Below, one piece after another: positions 1 through 8,698 of a stretch of 64,000 nt of DNA (within the stretch, counting starts at the first letter, position 1; each line of letters opens with the position of its first letter). The DNA comes from Afipia sp. (GTDB lineage: Bacteria > Pseudomonadota > Alphaproteobacteria > Rhizobiales > Xanthobacteraceae), in contig JANQAK010000001.1 of the NCBI GenBank assembly GCA_024707075.1, positions 372,001 through 436,000 on the forward strand. The letters run 5' to 3'. Under the pieces are notes generated by a model. It was given only the letters and a program-made list of their open reading frames with translations. It was not told the DNA's origin and ran no database searches. The translations under genes were made by a program, and so were the position numbers.

Positions 1-671
1 AACTGCGCCTTCTGTTCCTTGCTCCAGCGGCTGGTGTCGGTTTCAACCAGAACAAACGAGATCAGGCGTCCGATCGAGACCAGACTCTCGCGTACTTTGG
101 ACGTGAGGTCGCCCTTCTTGCCGATGGTCAGAAGGATCTGCGAATAGGTTCGCGCATGGCCGCGTTCGGCGGACGGTTCGAAAATCTGCGACGAGACGCT
201 GTCGACGTCGGCGCCCGCGCGCTCGAGAATATCGGCGCAGCGATCGATCACGCCGTCGAGCAGTTCGAGCAGGATAGCGTCGCCGGTGATGTTGGGCGCG
301 CAGGTGCGCGCGAGTTTCGCGGCGATCAGCGCGAACGGCTTCGGCTCGTCGTAGCGCACGGTGACGAGACGGTGCTCGGTGAGGATGAAGGTCACCGGGC
401 TGGTGCGCGGGGCCTGCGAATCCGCCGCGCACATCAGCGTGGCGGTCATGTAGCGCGCGCCGTTCTCGATGTAGAGACGGCTGGATGCCTCGATCTCCTG
501 CATGTCCTCGCGGGTCGGAATCTCGATGCCGACCAGCCTTTCCACCGCCTTATCCTCGCCGGGCGACGGCGTCTTCAGGTCGATCCAGATCGCTTCCGGC
601 GGCAACGCATCGGCCTCGACGTTGTCGAGCTTTTTCAGCGCGGATGCGGTGGGAACGAAGACAGACAGCAT
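1..671 (-). CDS. corA: CorA-family magnesium/cobalt transporter, N-terminal part (cut by window edge)
   Basis: The reading frame is open from an ATG at 671 down to base 1, so about 223 N-terminal residues are visible and the membrane part lies outside. It starts MLSVFVPTASALKKL and continues with the acidic/aromatic pattern of the CorA cytoplasmic funnel (AIWIDLKTPSPGED, IEIPTREDMQEIEASSRLY, FILTEHRLVTVRYDEPKPF). The family forms pentameric inner-membrane channels for Mg2+ (also Co2+/Ni2+). The two C-terminal helices with the GMN motif would lie before base 1 and cannot be checked, so a CorA-like Zn2+ exporter (ZntB) is also possible. The divergent region 672-1068 separates it from the next gene. 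Confidence 0.85.
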   Translation of the reverse strand, partial: MLSVFVPTASALKKLDNVEADALPPEAIWIDLKTPSPGEDKAVERLVGIEIPTREDMQEIEASSRLYIENGARYMTATLMCAADSQAPRTSPVTFILTEHRLVTVRYDEPKPFALIAAKLARTCAPNITGDAILLELLDGVIDRCADILERAGADVDSVSSQIFEPSAERGHARTYSQILLTIGKKGDLTSKVRESLVSIGRLISFVLVETDTSRWSKEQKAQ

Positions 672-1068
672 GGGCGACTCCCGGAATCTCTTTCTAGGAC
701 AACGTGTCGTCCATCCGATCTCAAAGCGCAAATCTTTCTGGTGTCCCGCCAGTGTTCCGCGGCAGCGGCGTGACATTCAACTGTCATGAAGGGCCGCACC
801 GGATACGCCCGGACATCGCCGGTCAGGCAGGACGCTTCAGAAGGAGTGCATGGAATAAGCAGTGCCAGATGGCCGATCCCGACCGGATCCGCAAACCATC
901 CGGCAGTGCGGCGTCAAAGCCACAGGTCCGGGATCATGTTGCGAGATCACCGGAGAATGACTGGAATTGCAGCCGGATATGGCGATTATGGACTGGCGCT
1001 AGACAGAAGTCCGCCATAAATACCATGTGACCGAGTGACGCGCGCCACGCACCGACCGGAAACCCTTG
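672..1068. other. intergenic region between divergent corA and first L,D-transpeptidase
   Basis: This 397-base stretch must hold the promoters of two divergently transcribed genes. Short ORFs in several frames have no recognisable motifs. I see no repeat of the families found elsewhere, no strong hairpin with a T tract, and no RNA gene. Confidence 0.5.
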
Positions 1069-1743
1069 ATGTCGTCCTTTGCCTCGAAACTCGCCCTGCT
1101 CGCCGCCGGATTGATGCTGGCCGGGTGCATGCAGACCACCTACGAAGCCGCCTCGGACACCTCCCTGAAGCCGCGCGACAAGGAATTGCTGTCCAAGGTC
1201 AGCTACGACAAGGTCCCGGTCTCGGCCCCGTTCCGGCGGGCCATTGTGGACTATCACCGCAAGGAGCTGCCGGGCTCCATCGTCGTCGATTCCGACAACC
1301 ACTATCTTTATTACGTGCTCGAGGGCGGCAAGGCGATCCGTTACGGCATCACCGTCGGCGAAGAGGCGATGGCGTGGTCGGGCATCGCCAAGGTCGGCGC
1401 GATGACCGAATGGCCTGACTGGCATCCGACAAAGAGCGAGATTTCGCGACTCGGCGTGCCGACTTTCGTCAAGGGCGGCCCCGACAATCCCATGGGATCG
1501 CGGGCGATCTATCTTTATTCCGGTGGCAAGGACACCCTGTTCCGGATCCACGGCACCAACCAGCCGGAATACATTGGCGCGTCGATCTCCTCGGGCTGCA
1601 TCCGCATGACCAACGAAGACGTCATCGACCTGTACGGCAAGGTCAAGATGGGAACCGTGGTGGTTGTCCTTGATCCCAAGCAGGGAGATTCCCCGTTCAA
1701 TTCCAAGATGGCGCTCCAGGGCGGCGGCGGAGGATCGTTTTAG
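1069..1743 (+). CDS. L,D-transpeptidase (YkuD domain) lipoprotein, first of a tandem pair
   Basis: 224 residues. The N-terminus is a lipoprotein signal peptide with lipobox LAGC (Cys20), so the protein should be lipid-anchored in the envelope. The C-terminal half is a YkuD/ErfK catalytic domain with the signature HGTNQPEYIGASISSGCIRM, giving His161 and nucleophile Cys177. Such enzymes make 3-3 crosslinks in peptidoglycan or attach outer-membrane proteins to it. An alternative TTG three bases upstream would add one Met; the ATG at 1069 is preferred because it aligns exactly with the paralogue 240 bases downstream (MSSFASK versus MSSFGSK). The two proteins are near-identical around the active site. 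The Gly-rich C-terminus is unusual but shared by both. Confidence 0.9.
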   Translation: MSSFASKLALLAAGLMLAGCMQTTYEAASDTSLKPRDKELLSKVSYDKVPVSAPFRRAIVDYHRKELPGSIVVDSDNHYLYYVLEGGKAIRYGITVGEEAMAWSGIAKVGAMTEWPDWHPTKSEISRLGVPTFVKGGPDNPMGSRAIYLYSGGKDTLFRIHGTNQPEYIGASISSGCIRMTNEDVIDLYGKVKMGTVVVVLDPKQGDSPFNSKMALQGGGGGSF

Positions 1744-1979
1744 ACAACCGCCGACGCCGGAAGCCCGGCGCGAGTGAACATTTAGGCATCCTGTGGCCGG
1801 ATGCCTCCTGATCCTGTGAGGCGCAAATGCCACAGGTAGGATGCTGCATGGCAAAACCAGCTTCGAAATGCTGGAAATACGCCACGTTTCAGAGCAAATA
1901 GAGGGTAACGGAATCGGAAGTATCTTCCGGCTAGTTTTTGGCGTGAGACACGCCCAGCGCCCCTATTTGGAACTTCGGA

Positions 1980-2672
1980 ATGTCCTCGTTCGGTTCAAAA
2001 ATCATCGTTCTTCTCGCGGGCCTTTCGCTCGCCGGCTGCATGCAGGCGACATCGACCAGCTACGAGAAGTCTCCGGAAGCGAGCCTCAAGCCGCGGGACA
2101 AAGAGCTTCTCGCCAAGGCGCGCTATGACAAGGTCGAGGTTGCGGCGCCATTCCGGCGCGCGATCGTCAACTATCATCGCAAGGAAACGCCGGGCTCGAT
2201 CGTTGTCGATTCCGACAACCACTATCTTTACTACGTCCTCGAGGGCGGCAAGGCGATCCGCTACGGCATCACTGTCGGCGAAGAAGCGCTGGCGTTCTCC
2301 GGCATCGCCCGCGTCGGCAACATGCAGGAATGGCCGAAGTGGACGCCGACCGCGGACATCCATAAGCGCATCGAAGGCCTTCCGCAGTCCGTTCCCGGCG
2401 GGCCGGATAATCCGCTCGGCGCCCGCGCGCTCTATCTCTATCAGGGCAACAAGGACACACTGTTCCGCATCCACGGCACCAACCAGCCGGAATACATTGG
2501 CGCGTCGATCTCCTCGGGCTGCATCCGCATGACCAACGAGGATGTCATCGATCTCTACAGCCGCGCCAAGCAGGGTACGGTCGTGGTGGTGCTCGATCCG
2601 AAGCAGGGCGACTCGCCCTACAATTCGAAGATGGCGCTGCAAGGCGGCAGCGGTGGAACGGGACCGTTCTAA
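1980..2672 (+). CDS. L,D-transpeptidase (YkuD domain) lipoprotein, second of a tandem pair
   Basis: 230 residues, a tandem paralogue of the gene at 1069. It has lipobox LAGC at Cys20 and the active-site block with His165 and Cys181. Stretches such as RAIVxYHRKExPGSIVVDSD and GTNQPEYIGASISSGCIRM are identical or nearly so in both copies, at DNA level too, while signal peptides and the region after residue 110 differ. The expected role is peptidoglycan L,D-crosslinking or envelope anchoring. A hairpin with a T tract follows at 2702-2726. The 236-base gap to the first copy suggests each has its own promoter. Confidence 0.9.
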   Translation: MSSFGSKIIVLLAGLSLAGCMQATSTSYEKSPEASLKPRDKELLAKARYDKVEVAAPFRRAIVNYHRKETPGSIVVDSDNHYLYYVLEGGKAIRYGITVGEEALAFSGIARVGNMQEWPKWTPTADIHKRIEGLPQSVPGGPDNPLGARALYLYQGNKDTLFRIHGTNQPEYIGASISSGCIRMTNEDVIDLYSRAKQGTVVVVLDPKQGDSPYNSKMALQGGSGGTGPF

Positions 2673-2701
2673 GCGCTTTCCCCAATCCAGCCTGATCCAG
2701 A

Positions 2702-2726
2702 AGCGCCGGCCAGTCCGGCGCTTTTT
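2702..2726 (+). terminator. rho-independent terminator after the L,D-transpeptidase pair
   Basis: Perfect 8-bp stem AGCGCCGG/CCGGCGCT with a 5-base loop (2710-2714), followed by TTTTT. It lies 29 bases after the stop codon of the second transpeptidase and just before the end of the convergent extensin-like gene. Confidence 0.8.
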
Positions 2727-2740
2727 GATTTTCAGCCGGT

Positions 2741-3655
2741 CTATCGGGCCGCTTTCTCGGACGCAGCCTTCTCTTCGTCAGTCTGGCGCGGCGGCGCTTC
2801 TTCCGGCCGCTCGGCCGGCATCAATGGCGCGATAGCGGGTAATGGGTCGTAGACGCCCCACTGGCAGAGTTTGTAGTTGTTGCGCCGCTCGGCGAGATCG
2901 AGATGGATATGGTCCTCGTGATACCAGTCCGATCCCGGCCCCAGCACGGTGGTGAAGCGCGCGCAGACCGACGCCAGCACCTTCTCGCGGGTCTCGCGTG
3001 GCACGGTGCGGTCGGTAAGAGACAGCGTGTTGCCGTTCGCGAACGTCATGCCCCGCACGTCGAGCGCATTGGCAAGGCCATGCTCCGACAGTTTCGCGCC
3101 CTTCACGCGGTTGCGGCCCCGGCATTCGAATGAATCGAAATTATCGAGTTCGCTGATGGTGGTGCCGAGGCTTGCCGCCAGCGGCGCCATGTCGGCGCGA
3201 ACCCATTCGGCGACCGCGGCAGCCATCGGACAGCGCAGGATCGCCGCAGGCTTCAGCGTCACCCGCAGGGCCGGCGACAGGACGATTGCCTCCAGACGCA
3301 CCAGATCTTCGCCGCCGCATCCTCCGGGACCCTTGATCGGGGGAATCGACGGCGCGATCGCAATGCTTTCGGTCAGGGCCTGCCGGCATGCCGAAAGCGC
3401 CGGCACTCTGGTTTCCGCAGGCTCCTGCGGGGATGCCGCCTGATCTGGAGCGGTGTTCGGCTCCGGCTGCGGACGGTCGGCAGCGGGCGCTTCAGCCGGC
3501 CTTGGCCGCGGCAACGGCACTTTAGTGCTTGCGTCCGCCGAAGCCGCACAGGTAAGGACCAGCGCGAACACCGCAATAACGGGTATCGGCAGCCAACGGT
3601 TGGCATGCCAGTCAGAAGGCCATTTGCGGGCCGCGTGGTCCGCGCTAAAGTTCAT
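2741..3655 (-). CDS. extensin-like family protein (M15-like fold), exported
   Basis: 304 residues. A hydrophobic segment at about residues 22-42 acts as signal or anchor, followed by a Pro/Ala-rich linker and the extensin-like C-terminal domain (about 85-275; Pfam Extensin-like_C). The domain carries metal-site-like motifs of M15 D-Ala-D-Ala carboxypeptidases: SEHGLANALD and WYHEDHIHLDL. Paired Cys residues (CGGED, FECRG, SVCARF, KLCQWG) fit a disulfide-bonded periplasmic protein. A cell-wall role is likely but not proven. It ends in an acidic/Lys-rich tail (EEKAASEKAAR). It converges on the transpeptidase pair, so all three neighbours concern the envelope. Confidence 0.85.
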   Translation of the reverse strand: MNFSADHAARKWPSDWHANRWLPIPVIAVFALVLTCAASADASTKVPLPRPRPAEAPAADRPQPEPNTAPDQAASPQEPAETRVPALSACRQALTESIAIAPSIPPIKGPGGCGGEDLVRLEAIVLSPALRVTLKPAAILRCPMAAAVAEWVRADMAPLAASLGTTISELDNFDSFECRGRNRVKGAKLSEHGLANALDVRGMTFANGNTLSLTDRTVPRETREKVLASVCARFTTVLGPGSDWYHEDHIHLDLAERRNNYKLCQWGVYDPLPAIAPLMPAERPEEAPPRQTDEEKAASEKAAR

Positions 3656-3716
3656 TCCAGTCCCTTCGGGGAGCGCCGATCACCAACAAAAGAATGTCTT
3701 CAGGAGGGAATACCGG

Positions 3717-5345
3717 ATGCTGGGTTTGATGCAAAATTGGCCCTTGTTGTGTCATCGGATTATCGATCACGCAGCGGCAATTCACGGCAAGCAGGAGGTC
3801 GTGACGCGATCGGTCGAAGGGCCTATTCATCGCACCAATTACGCCGAAATTCGTGCACGCGCCCTGAAAGTGGGCCAGCAGCTCGACCGCCACGGCATCA
3901 AGCTCGGCGACCGCGTCGCCACCATCGCCTGGAACACCTGGCGCCATCTCGAGGCTTGGTACGGCATCATGGGCATCGGCGCCATCTGCCATACCGTCAA
4001 TCCGCGCCTGTTCCCGGACCAGATCGTCTGGATCGTCAATCATGCGCAGGACCGCATCATGATGACGGACCTCACGTTCGTTCCGCTGCTGGAAAAGATC
4101 GCGGACAAGATGCCGTCCATCGAGCGCTATGTCGTGTTCACGGACAAGGCACACATGCCGCAGACCGCGCTGAAGAACGTGATCTCCTATGAAGAATGGA
4201 TCGCGGAAGCCGACGGCAACTTCCAGTGGAAGGAATTCGACGAAAATACCGCAGCCGCGATGTGCTACACCTCGGGCACCACCGGCGATCCGAAGGGCGT
4301 GCTCTACTCGCACCGCTCCAACGTTCTCCACGCGCTGATGGCCAATAACACCGACGCCCTCGGCACCCGCGCCAGCGACACCATGCTGCCGGTGGTTCCG
4401 CTGTTCCACGCCAATAGCTGGGGCATCGCATTCTCGGCGCCCTCGATGGGCACCAAGCTGGTGATGCCCGGCGCCAAGCTCGACGGCGCGTCGGTCTATG
4501 AACTGCTCTCCACCGAGAAGGTGACTTACACCGCGGGCGTACCGACGGTCTGGCTGATGCTGCTGCAACACATGGCCGCCGAAAAGAAAACGCTGCCCGA
4601 TCTGAAGGTCCTGATCTGCGGCGGCTCGGCGATGCCGCGCTCCATGATCAAGGCGTTCGTCGATATGGGCGTCGAGGTCCGCCACGCCTGGGGCATGACC
4701 GAGATGAGCCCGATCGGCACCGTCGGCGCACTCAAGCCGCCGTTCGCCACCCTCACCGGCGAGGCCGCGCTCGACATCCTGCAAACGCAGGGCTATCCGC
4801 CGTTCGGCGTGCAGATGAAAATCACCGACGACGCAGGCAAGCCGTTACCGTGGGACGGCAAGACCTTCGGCCGTCTCAAGGTGAGCGGCCCGTCGGTCTC
4901 GAAGGCCTATTATCGCGTCGATACCAACATCCTCGACGACAAGGGTTTCTTCGACACCGGCGACGTCGCCACCATCGACGCGGATGGCTACATGCGGATC
5001 ACCGACCGCTCCAAGGATGTCATCAAGTCCGGCGGCGAATGGATTTCGTCGATCGATCTCGAAAACCTCGCAGTCGGCCATCCGAAGGTGCTGGAAGCCG
5101 CAGTGATCGGCGTTCATCATCCGAAGTGGGACGAACGTCCGCTGCTGATCGTACAGCTCAAGCCCGAACAGAAGGCGAGCCGCGAAGAGATCCTGCAATA
5201 CATGGACGGCAAGATCGCGAAGTGGTGGATGCCGGACGACGTACAGTTCGTCGAGGCCATTCCGCACACGGCCACCGGGAAGATTCTGAAAACCGCGCTG
5301 CGGGATCAGTTCAAGAATTACGCGTTCCCGACCGCGGCGGCCTGA
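3717..5345 (+). CDS. AMP-dependent fatty acyl-CoA synthetase (medium/long chain)
   Basis: 542 residues. The ATG at 3717 has a strong Shine-Dalgarno AGGAGG at 3702-3707; the frame is open further upstream but that part overlaps the divergent gene. The ANL-superfamily P-loop [10 protein letters not shown] is at residues 185-194, the WGMTEMSP motif follows the adenine-binding region, the hinge is [20 protein letters not shown], and the catalytic Lys of TGKILK is Lys522. It should activate a fatty or other carboxylic acid with ATP to the acyl-AMP and then the CoA thioester. Overall it resembles the AlkK/DmdB-type group; the substrate cannot be fixed from sequence. Single-gene unit with its own terminator. 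Confidence 0.9.
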   Translation: MLGLMQNWPLLCHRIIDHAAAIHGKQEVVTRSVEGPIHRTNYAEIRARALKVGQQLDRHGIKLGDRVATIAWNTWRHLEAWYGIMGIGAICHTVNPRLFPDQIVWIVNHAQDRIMMTDLTFVPLLEKIADKMPSIERYVVFTDKAHMPQTALKNVISYEEWIAEADGNFQWKEFDENTAAAMCYTSGTTGDPKGVLYSHRSNVLHALMANNTDALGTRASDTMLPVVPLFHANSWGIAFSAPSMGTKLVMPGAKLDGASVYELLSTEKVTYTAGVPTVWLMLLQHMAAEKKTLPDLKVLICGGSAMPRSMIKAFVDMGVEVRHAWGMTEMSPIGTVGALKPPFATLTGEAALDILQTQGYPPFGVQMKITDDAGKPLPWDGKTFGRLKVSGPSVSKAYYRVDTNILDDKGFFDTGDVATIDADGYMRITDRSKDVIKSGGEWISSIDLENLAVGHPKVLEAAVIGVHHPKWDERPLLIVQLKPEQKASREEILQYMDGKIAKWWMPDDVQFVEAIPHTATGKILKTALRDQFKNYAFPTAAA

Positions 5346-5382
5346 TCGCCCGACCGGAAACGAGACCTCCAGCGAAGCTGAT

Positions 5383-5408
5383 GCCCGGCCCTCAGGCCGG
5401 GCATTTTC
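5383..5408 (+). terminator. rho-independent terminator after acyl-CoA synthetase
   Basis: Stem GCCCGGCC/GGCCGGGC with a CTCA loop at 5383-5402, followed by ATTTTCG. It lies 37 bases after the stop codon. Confidence 0.8.
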
Positions 5409-5524
5409 GTATTTGACCACGACCAAGGGTCATATTCCCGCGCGACCTGCTTCACAGCCGCCCCGGAAATGCGCTAGTTGACCGGCGCGCCGTTTCCCCC
5501 GGCGCAGGAACGGATTCGCAAAGC

Positions 5525-6373
5525 ATGGCCCGCCGGATTGCCGCCGCTTACCAAATGGAGCCCCTCTCCGCTCTCGCGTCGTGGTCACGCCGCCTTGCGG
5601 TGTTCTCGCTGGTCGCAACGGTCGTTTCGGTCGTCATCGTCCGGTTCGGATTTCTCGATTTCAAGCCGGCGCTGACATCATTCTTCGGCGCGCTCGCCTG
5701 TGCCGGTCTTTCCATCCTGGTCGGCCTCGCCGCCTTCGCGGCAATCTGGCAGAACGGTTCGCGCGGCATGAGCCGCATCCTGCTGGCCTTCCTGATCGAC
5801 GCTGCGATCCTCGCCTATCCGGCTTATCTCGCCTTTCAATACCGCACCTTGCCGGCGATCCATGACATCACCACCGATCCGATCGATCCGCCGCGGTTCG
5901 AGGCGCTGGCACGGCTGCGGGCCGGCGATGGCGCGAACCCGGCCGTCTACGCCGGTCTCTATTCCGCCGAGCAGCAGCGCATCGCCTATCCCGATATCGA
6001 GCCTGTCAGCATCGATGTTCCAGTCCAGACCGCTTACGAAATGGCGCTACGCCTCGTGAACAAGCACAAATGGCTGGTGATCGACGAGCGTCCGCCGCAA
6101 CCTCCCCAGCGCATCGGCCGCATCGAAGCGGTGGCGCGAACGCCGATCATGGGTTTCCGTGAGGATGTCGCGATCCGGATCGCGCCGGACGGCGAAAGCG
6201 CGCGCGTCGATCTTCGCTCGTCGTCGCGTTACTTCGAGCACGACCTCGGCACCAACGCGGCCCGAATTACAAAGTTTGCGGAAGAACTGAATGACGCGGT
6301 CGACACCGCCCGGCCGGTGAAGAAGCTGATCACCCCAGCCAAGCCTCAGGCCAAGGGCGCGACCAAGCGATAG
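5525..6373 (+). CDS. DUF1499 family membrane protein
   Basis: 282 residues. Three predicted transmembrane helices in the first ~105 residues are followed by a soluble domain of the DUF1499 type (from about residue 140; pattern DVPVQTAYEMALRLV, GRIEAVARTPIMGFREDVAIRI, VDLRSSSRYFEHDLG). Function is unknown; homologues are envelope proteins. The last 28 bases overlap the end of the convergent MBL-fold gene, so both transcripts are antisense to each other there. The C-terminus is Lys/Pro/Ala-rich (LITPAKPQAKGATKR). Confidence 0.85.
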   Translation: MARRIAAAYQMEPLSALASWSRRLAVFSLVATVVSVVIVRFGFLDFKPALTSFFGALACAGLSILVGLAAFAAIWQNGSRGMSRILLAFLIDAAILAYPAYLAFQYRTLPAIHDITTDPIDPPRFEALARLRAGDGANPAVYAGLYSAEQQRIAYPDIEPVSIDVPVQTAYEMALRLVNKHKWLVIDERPPQPPQRIGRIEAVARTPIMGFREDVAIRIAPDGESARVDLRSSSRYFEHDLGTNAARITKFAEELNDAVDTARPVKKLITPAKPQAKGATKR

Positions 6374-7275
6374 GTGCCCTCAATGGTCGGATCGCCGTCG
6401 GTCGCCACGACATCGCGCGCGACGAGGTCTTCAAGGTGCGCCAGCACCGAATAGCCGGCCGCGTTCACCAGCCGCGGATCGATCCCGATATAGCTCGCGC
6501 GCACAATGGTCGGAATGTCGGCCTCGCCCTTGGCAAGCCTGTGCAGGATCGACGCCTCGCGCGCCTTGCGGTGGCGGATCAGGAACTTCACGAACCGCAC
6601 AGCGTCGGGAATTTCCGGACCATGGCCCGAGAAATAAAGCTGCTCGTCGCGCTGGGTCAGCTTCTCAAGCGAAGCCATGTAATCGACCATCGATCCATCG
6701 GGCGGCGCCACGATGGAGGTCGACCAGCCCATGACATGATCGCCAATGAACATCAGCTTGCGCTCCGGCCAGGCGAAAGCCATGTGGTTGGCGGTATGCC
6801 CCGGCGTGGCGACGGCTTCCAGCCGCCAGCCTTCACCTGTCACGACATCGCCATCCTTCAGCGTGACATCCGGACGAAAGTCCCAATCGCCGCCGGACTC
6901 AGTGGCCCGCGTCTCGCTGGCATAGGCCGGGCGTGAGGCACGATGCGGTCCCTCGGCATAGACCGTTGCTCCCGTCGCCGCCTTGATGCGTGCCGTGCCG
7001 GGGGAATGATCGCGATGGGTATGGGTGAGAAGAATGTGGGTCACGCTTTCGCCGCGCACCGCATCGAGCAGCGCCTCCGCGTGAGCTTCATTTGCCGGGC
7101 CCGGATCGATGATGGCGACTTTGCCAGTGCCGACGATGTAGCTCACCGTTCCGGAAAACGTGAATGGGCTGGGATTGTTGCACAACACACGGCGCACGCC
7201 GGGGACCACCTCGTCCACCACGCCGGGCGCGAGCGGAAAATCCCGGTTGAACGGAATGTCGTCGTTGACGCTCAT
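6346..7275 (-). CDS. MBL-fold metallo-hydrolase
   Basis: 309 residues from the ATG at 7275 (MSVNDDIPF). A longer frame to 7356 is open, but its added residues come from a palindromic repeat (7325-7354), so the shorter start is preferred. Zinc motif HTHRDH at residues 85-90, further ligands in ATPGHTANH, IGDHVMGW and SGHGPE, then a C-terminal winged-helix-like part typical of the LACTB2/glyoxalase-II-like group. These enzymes hydrolyse thioesters or act on nucleic acids; the substrate is unknown. It converges on and overlaps the DUF1499 gene by 28 bases. Confidence 0.88.
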   Translation of the reverse strand: MSVNDDIPFNRDFPLAPGVVDEVVPGVRRVLCNNPSPFTFSGTVSYIVGTGKVAIIDPGPANEAHAEALLDAVRGESVTHILLTHTHRDHSPGTARIKAATGATVYAEGPHRASRPAYASETRATESGGDWDFRPDVTLKDGDVVTGEGWRLEAVATPGHTANHMAFAWPERKLMFIGDHVMGWSTSIVAPPDGSMVDYMASLEKLTQRDEQLYFSGHGPEIPDAVRFVKFLIRHRKAREASILHRLAKGEADIPTIVRASYIGIDPRLVNAAGYSVLAHLEDLVARDVVATDGDPTIEGTYRLVAPLA

Positions 7276-7324
7276 GGATTTTATGCCTGCGGTTGATTCA
7301 TCTGTCACAGGATGACGTAGAGAC

Positions 7325-7354
7325 GTGGATGGCCGGGACAAGCCCGGCCATGAC
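7325..7354. repeat. family C palindromic half-module
   Basis: Single stem-loop with stem GGCCGGG/CCCGGCC inside the frame GTC(ATGG...)CCAC, read on the minus strand. It matches the copy at 19167-19196. It lies upstream of the MBL gene start and accounts for the spurious N-terminal extension there. Confidence 0.8.
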
Positions 7355-7387
7355 AATCCTGTGTGAAAAACGCGCTCAAAGCCGTTC

Positions 7388-8602
7388 TTACGAGAACGCC
7401 TGAATGCCGGTGATCGCGCGGCCGAGGATCAGCGCGTGAACGTCGTGCGTGCCTTCATAGGTGTTCACGGTTTCGAGGTTCTGGGCGTGGCGCATCACAT
7501 GATACTCACTCGAAATGCCGTTGCCGCCGTGCATGTCGCGAGCCATGCGGGCGATGTCGAGCGCCTTGCCGCAATTGTTGCGCTTCATGATCGAGATCAT
7601 CTCGGGCGCCATCTTGCCTTCGTCCATCAGGCGGCCGACCCGCAGCGAGCCTTGCAAGCCGAGCGTGATCTCGGTCTCCATGTCGGCGAGCTTCTTCTGC
7701 ACTAGCTGGGTCGCGGCCAGCGGCCGGCCAAACTGCTTGCGGTCGAGCGTGTACTGCCGCGCGCGCTGGAAGCAGTCTTCCGCCGCGCCCATCGCACCCC
7801 ACGAGATGCCGTAGCGCGCGCGGTTGAGGCAGCCGAACGGCCCGGCCAGACCCGACACGTTGGGGAGCAGCGCGCTTTCCGGAACCACAACACCGTCCAT
7901 CACGACTTCACCGGTGATCGAGGCACGCAGCGAGAGCTTGCCACCGATCTTCGGCGCGGACAGGCCCTTCATGCCCTTCTCGAGAATGAAGCCGCGGACT
8001 TTGTTGTCATGCGCGGCAGACTTCGCCCACACCACGAACACGTCGGCGATCGGCGCGTTTGAGATCCACATCTTGCTGCCGGTCAGGCGATAGCCGTCGG
8101 CGACTTTTTCGGCGCGGGTCTTCATGCCATCCGGATCGGAGCCGGCATCAGGCTCGGTCAGACCGAAGCAGCCAACCCACTCGCCCGTGGCGAGCTTGGG
8201 CAAATATTTCTTGCGCTGCGTCTCATCGCCATAGGCGTAGATCGGGTACATCACCAGCGACGACTGCACGCTGTTCATCGAACGATAGCCGGAATCGACG
8301 CGCTCGATCTCGCGCGCGACCAGGCCGTAGGCGACATAGCTCGCATTGGCGCAGCCGTATTCCTCCGGCAGCGTCACGCCTATAAGGCCAAGCTCGCCCA
8401 TCTCGTTGAAAATCTCGCGATCGGTTTTCTCTTCGAGATAGGCCTGCGTCACGCGCGGCAGCAGCTTGTCCTGAGCATAGGCGCGCGCGGTATCGCGGAT
8501 CATGCGCTCGTCCTCGGTCAACTGATCGTCGAGCAGGAACGGATCATCCCACTGGAACGTCGCCTTGGCCGGCTTGTCCTTGGTCTGCGGGCGGGCACTC
8601 AT
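7388..8602 (-). CDS. gcdH: glutaryl-CoA dehydrogenase
   Basis: 404 residues, an acyl-CoA dehydrogenase-fold flavoenzyme. Diagnostic stretches are [51 protein letters not shown] and the catalytic-base block [18 protein letters not shown] (Glu383). It oxidatively decarboxylates glutaryl-CoA to crotonyl-CoA in lysine, tryptophan and aromatic degradation, passing electrons to ETF; ETF-ubiquinone oxidoreductase is encoded at 53633. The usual length is about 395 residues. Single gene on the minus strand, 97 bases from the downstream gene. Confidence 0.93.
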   Translation of the reverse strand: MSARPQTKDKPAKATFQWDDPFLLDDQLTEDERMIRDTARAYAQDKLLPRVTQAYLEEKTDREIFNEMGELGLIGVTLPEEYGCANASYVAYGLVAREIERVDSGYRSMNSVQSSLVMYPIYAYGDETQRKKYLPKLATGEWVGCFGLTEPDAGSDPDGMKTRAEKVADGYRLTGSKMWISNAPIADVFVVWAKSAAHDNKVRGFILEKGMKGLSAPKIGGKLSLRASITGEVVMDGVVVPESALLPNVSGLAGPFGCLNRARYGISWGAMGAAEDCFQRARQYTLDRKQFGRPLAATQLVQKKLADMETEITLGLQGSLRVGRLMDEGKMAPEMISIMKRNNCGKALDIARMARDMHGGNGISSEYHVMRHAQNLETVNTYEGTHDVHALILGRAITGIQAFS

Positions 8603-8698
8603 GACAAATCCTTTCAGCTTTCGTCTGCTGGTATGAAATCACGATAAATCGTCGGCGTCAGGTTGCAAGCGCAAAACCGGTTCCTGTGCACGCGACGC

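Noticed and set aside
6346..7356. longer MBL-fold protein starting at 7356
   Set aside because: The added residues (MSWPGLSRPSTSL) are encoded by a family C palindrome; the ATG at 7275 gives the normal N-terminus.
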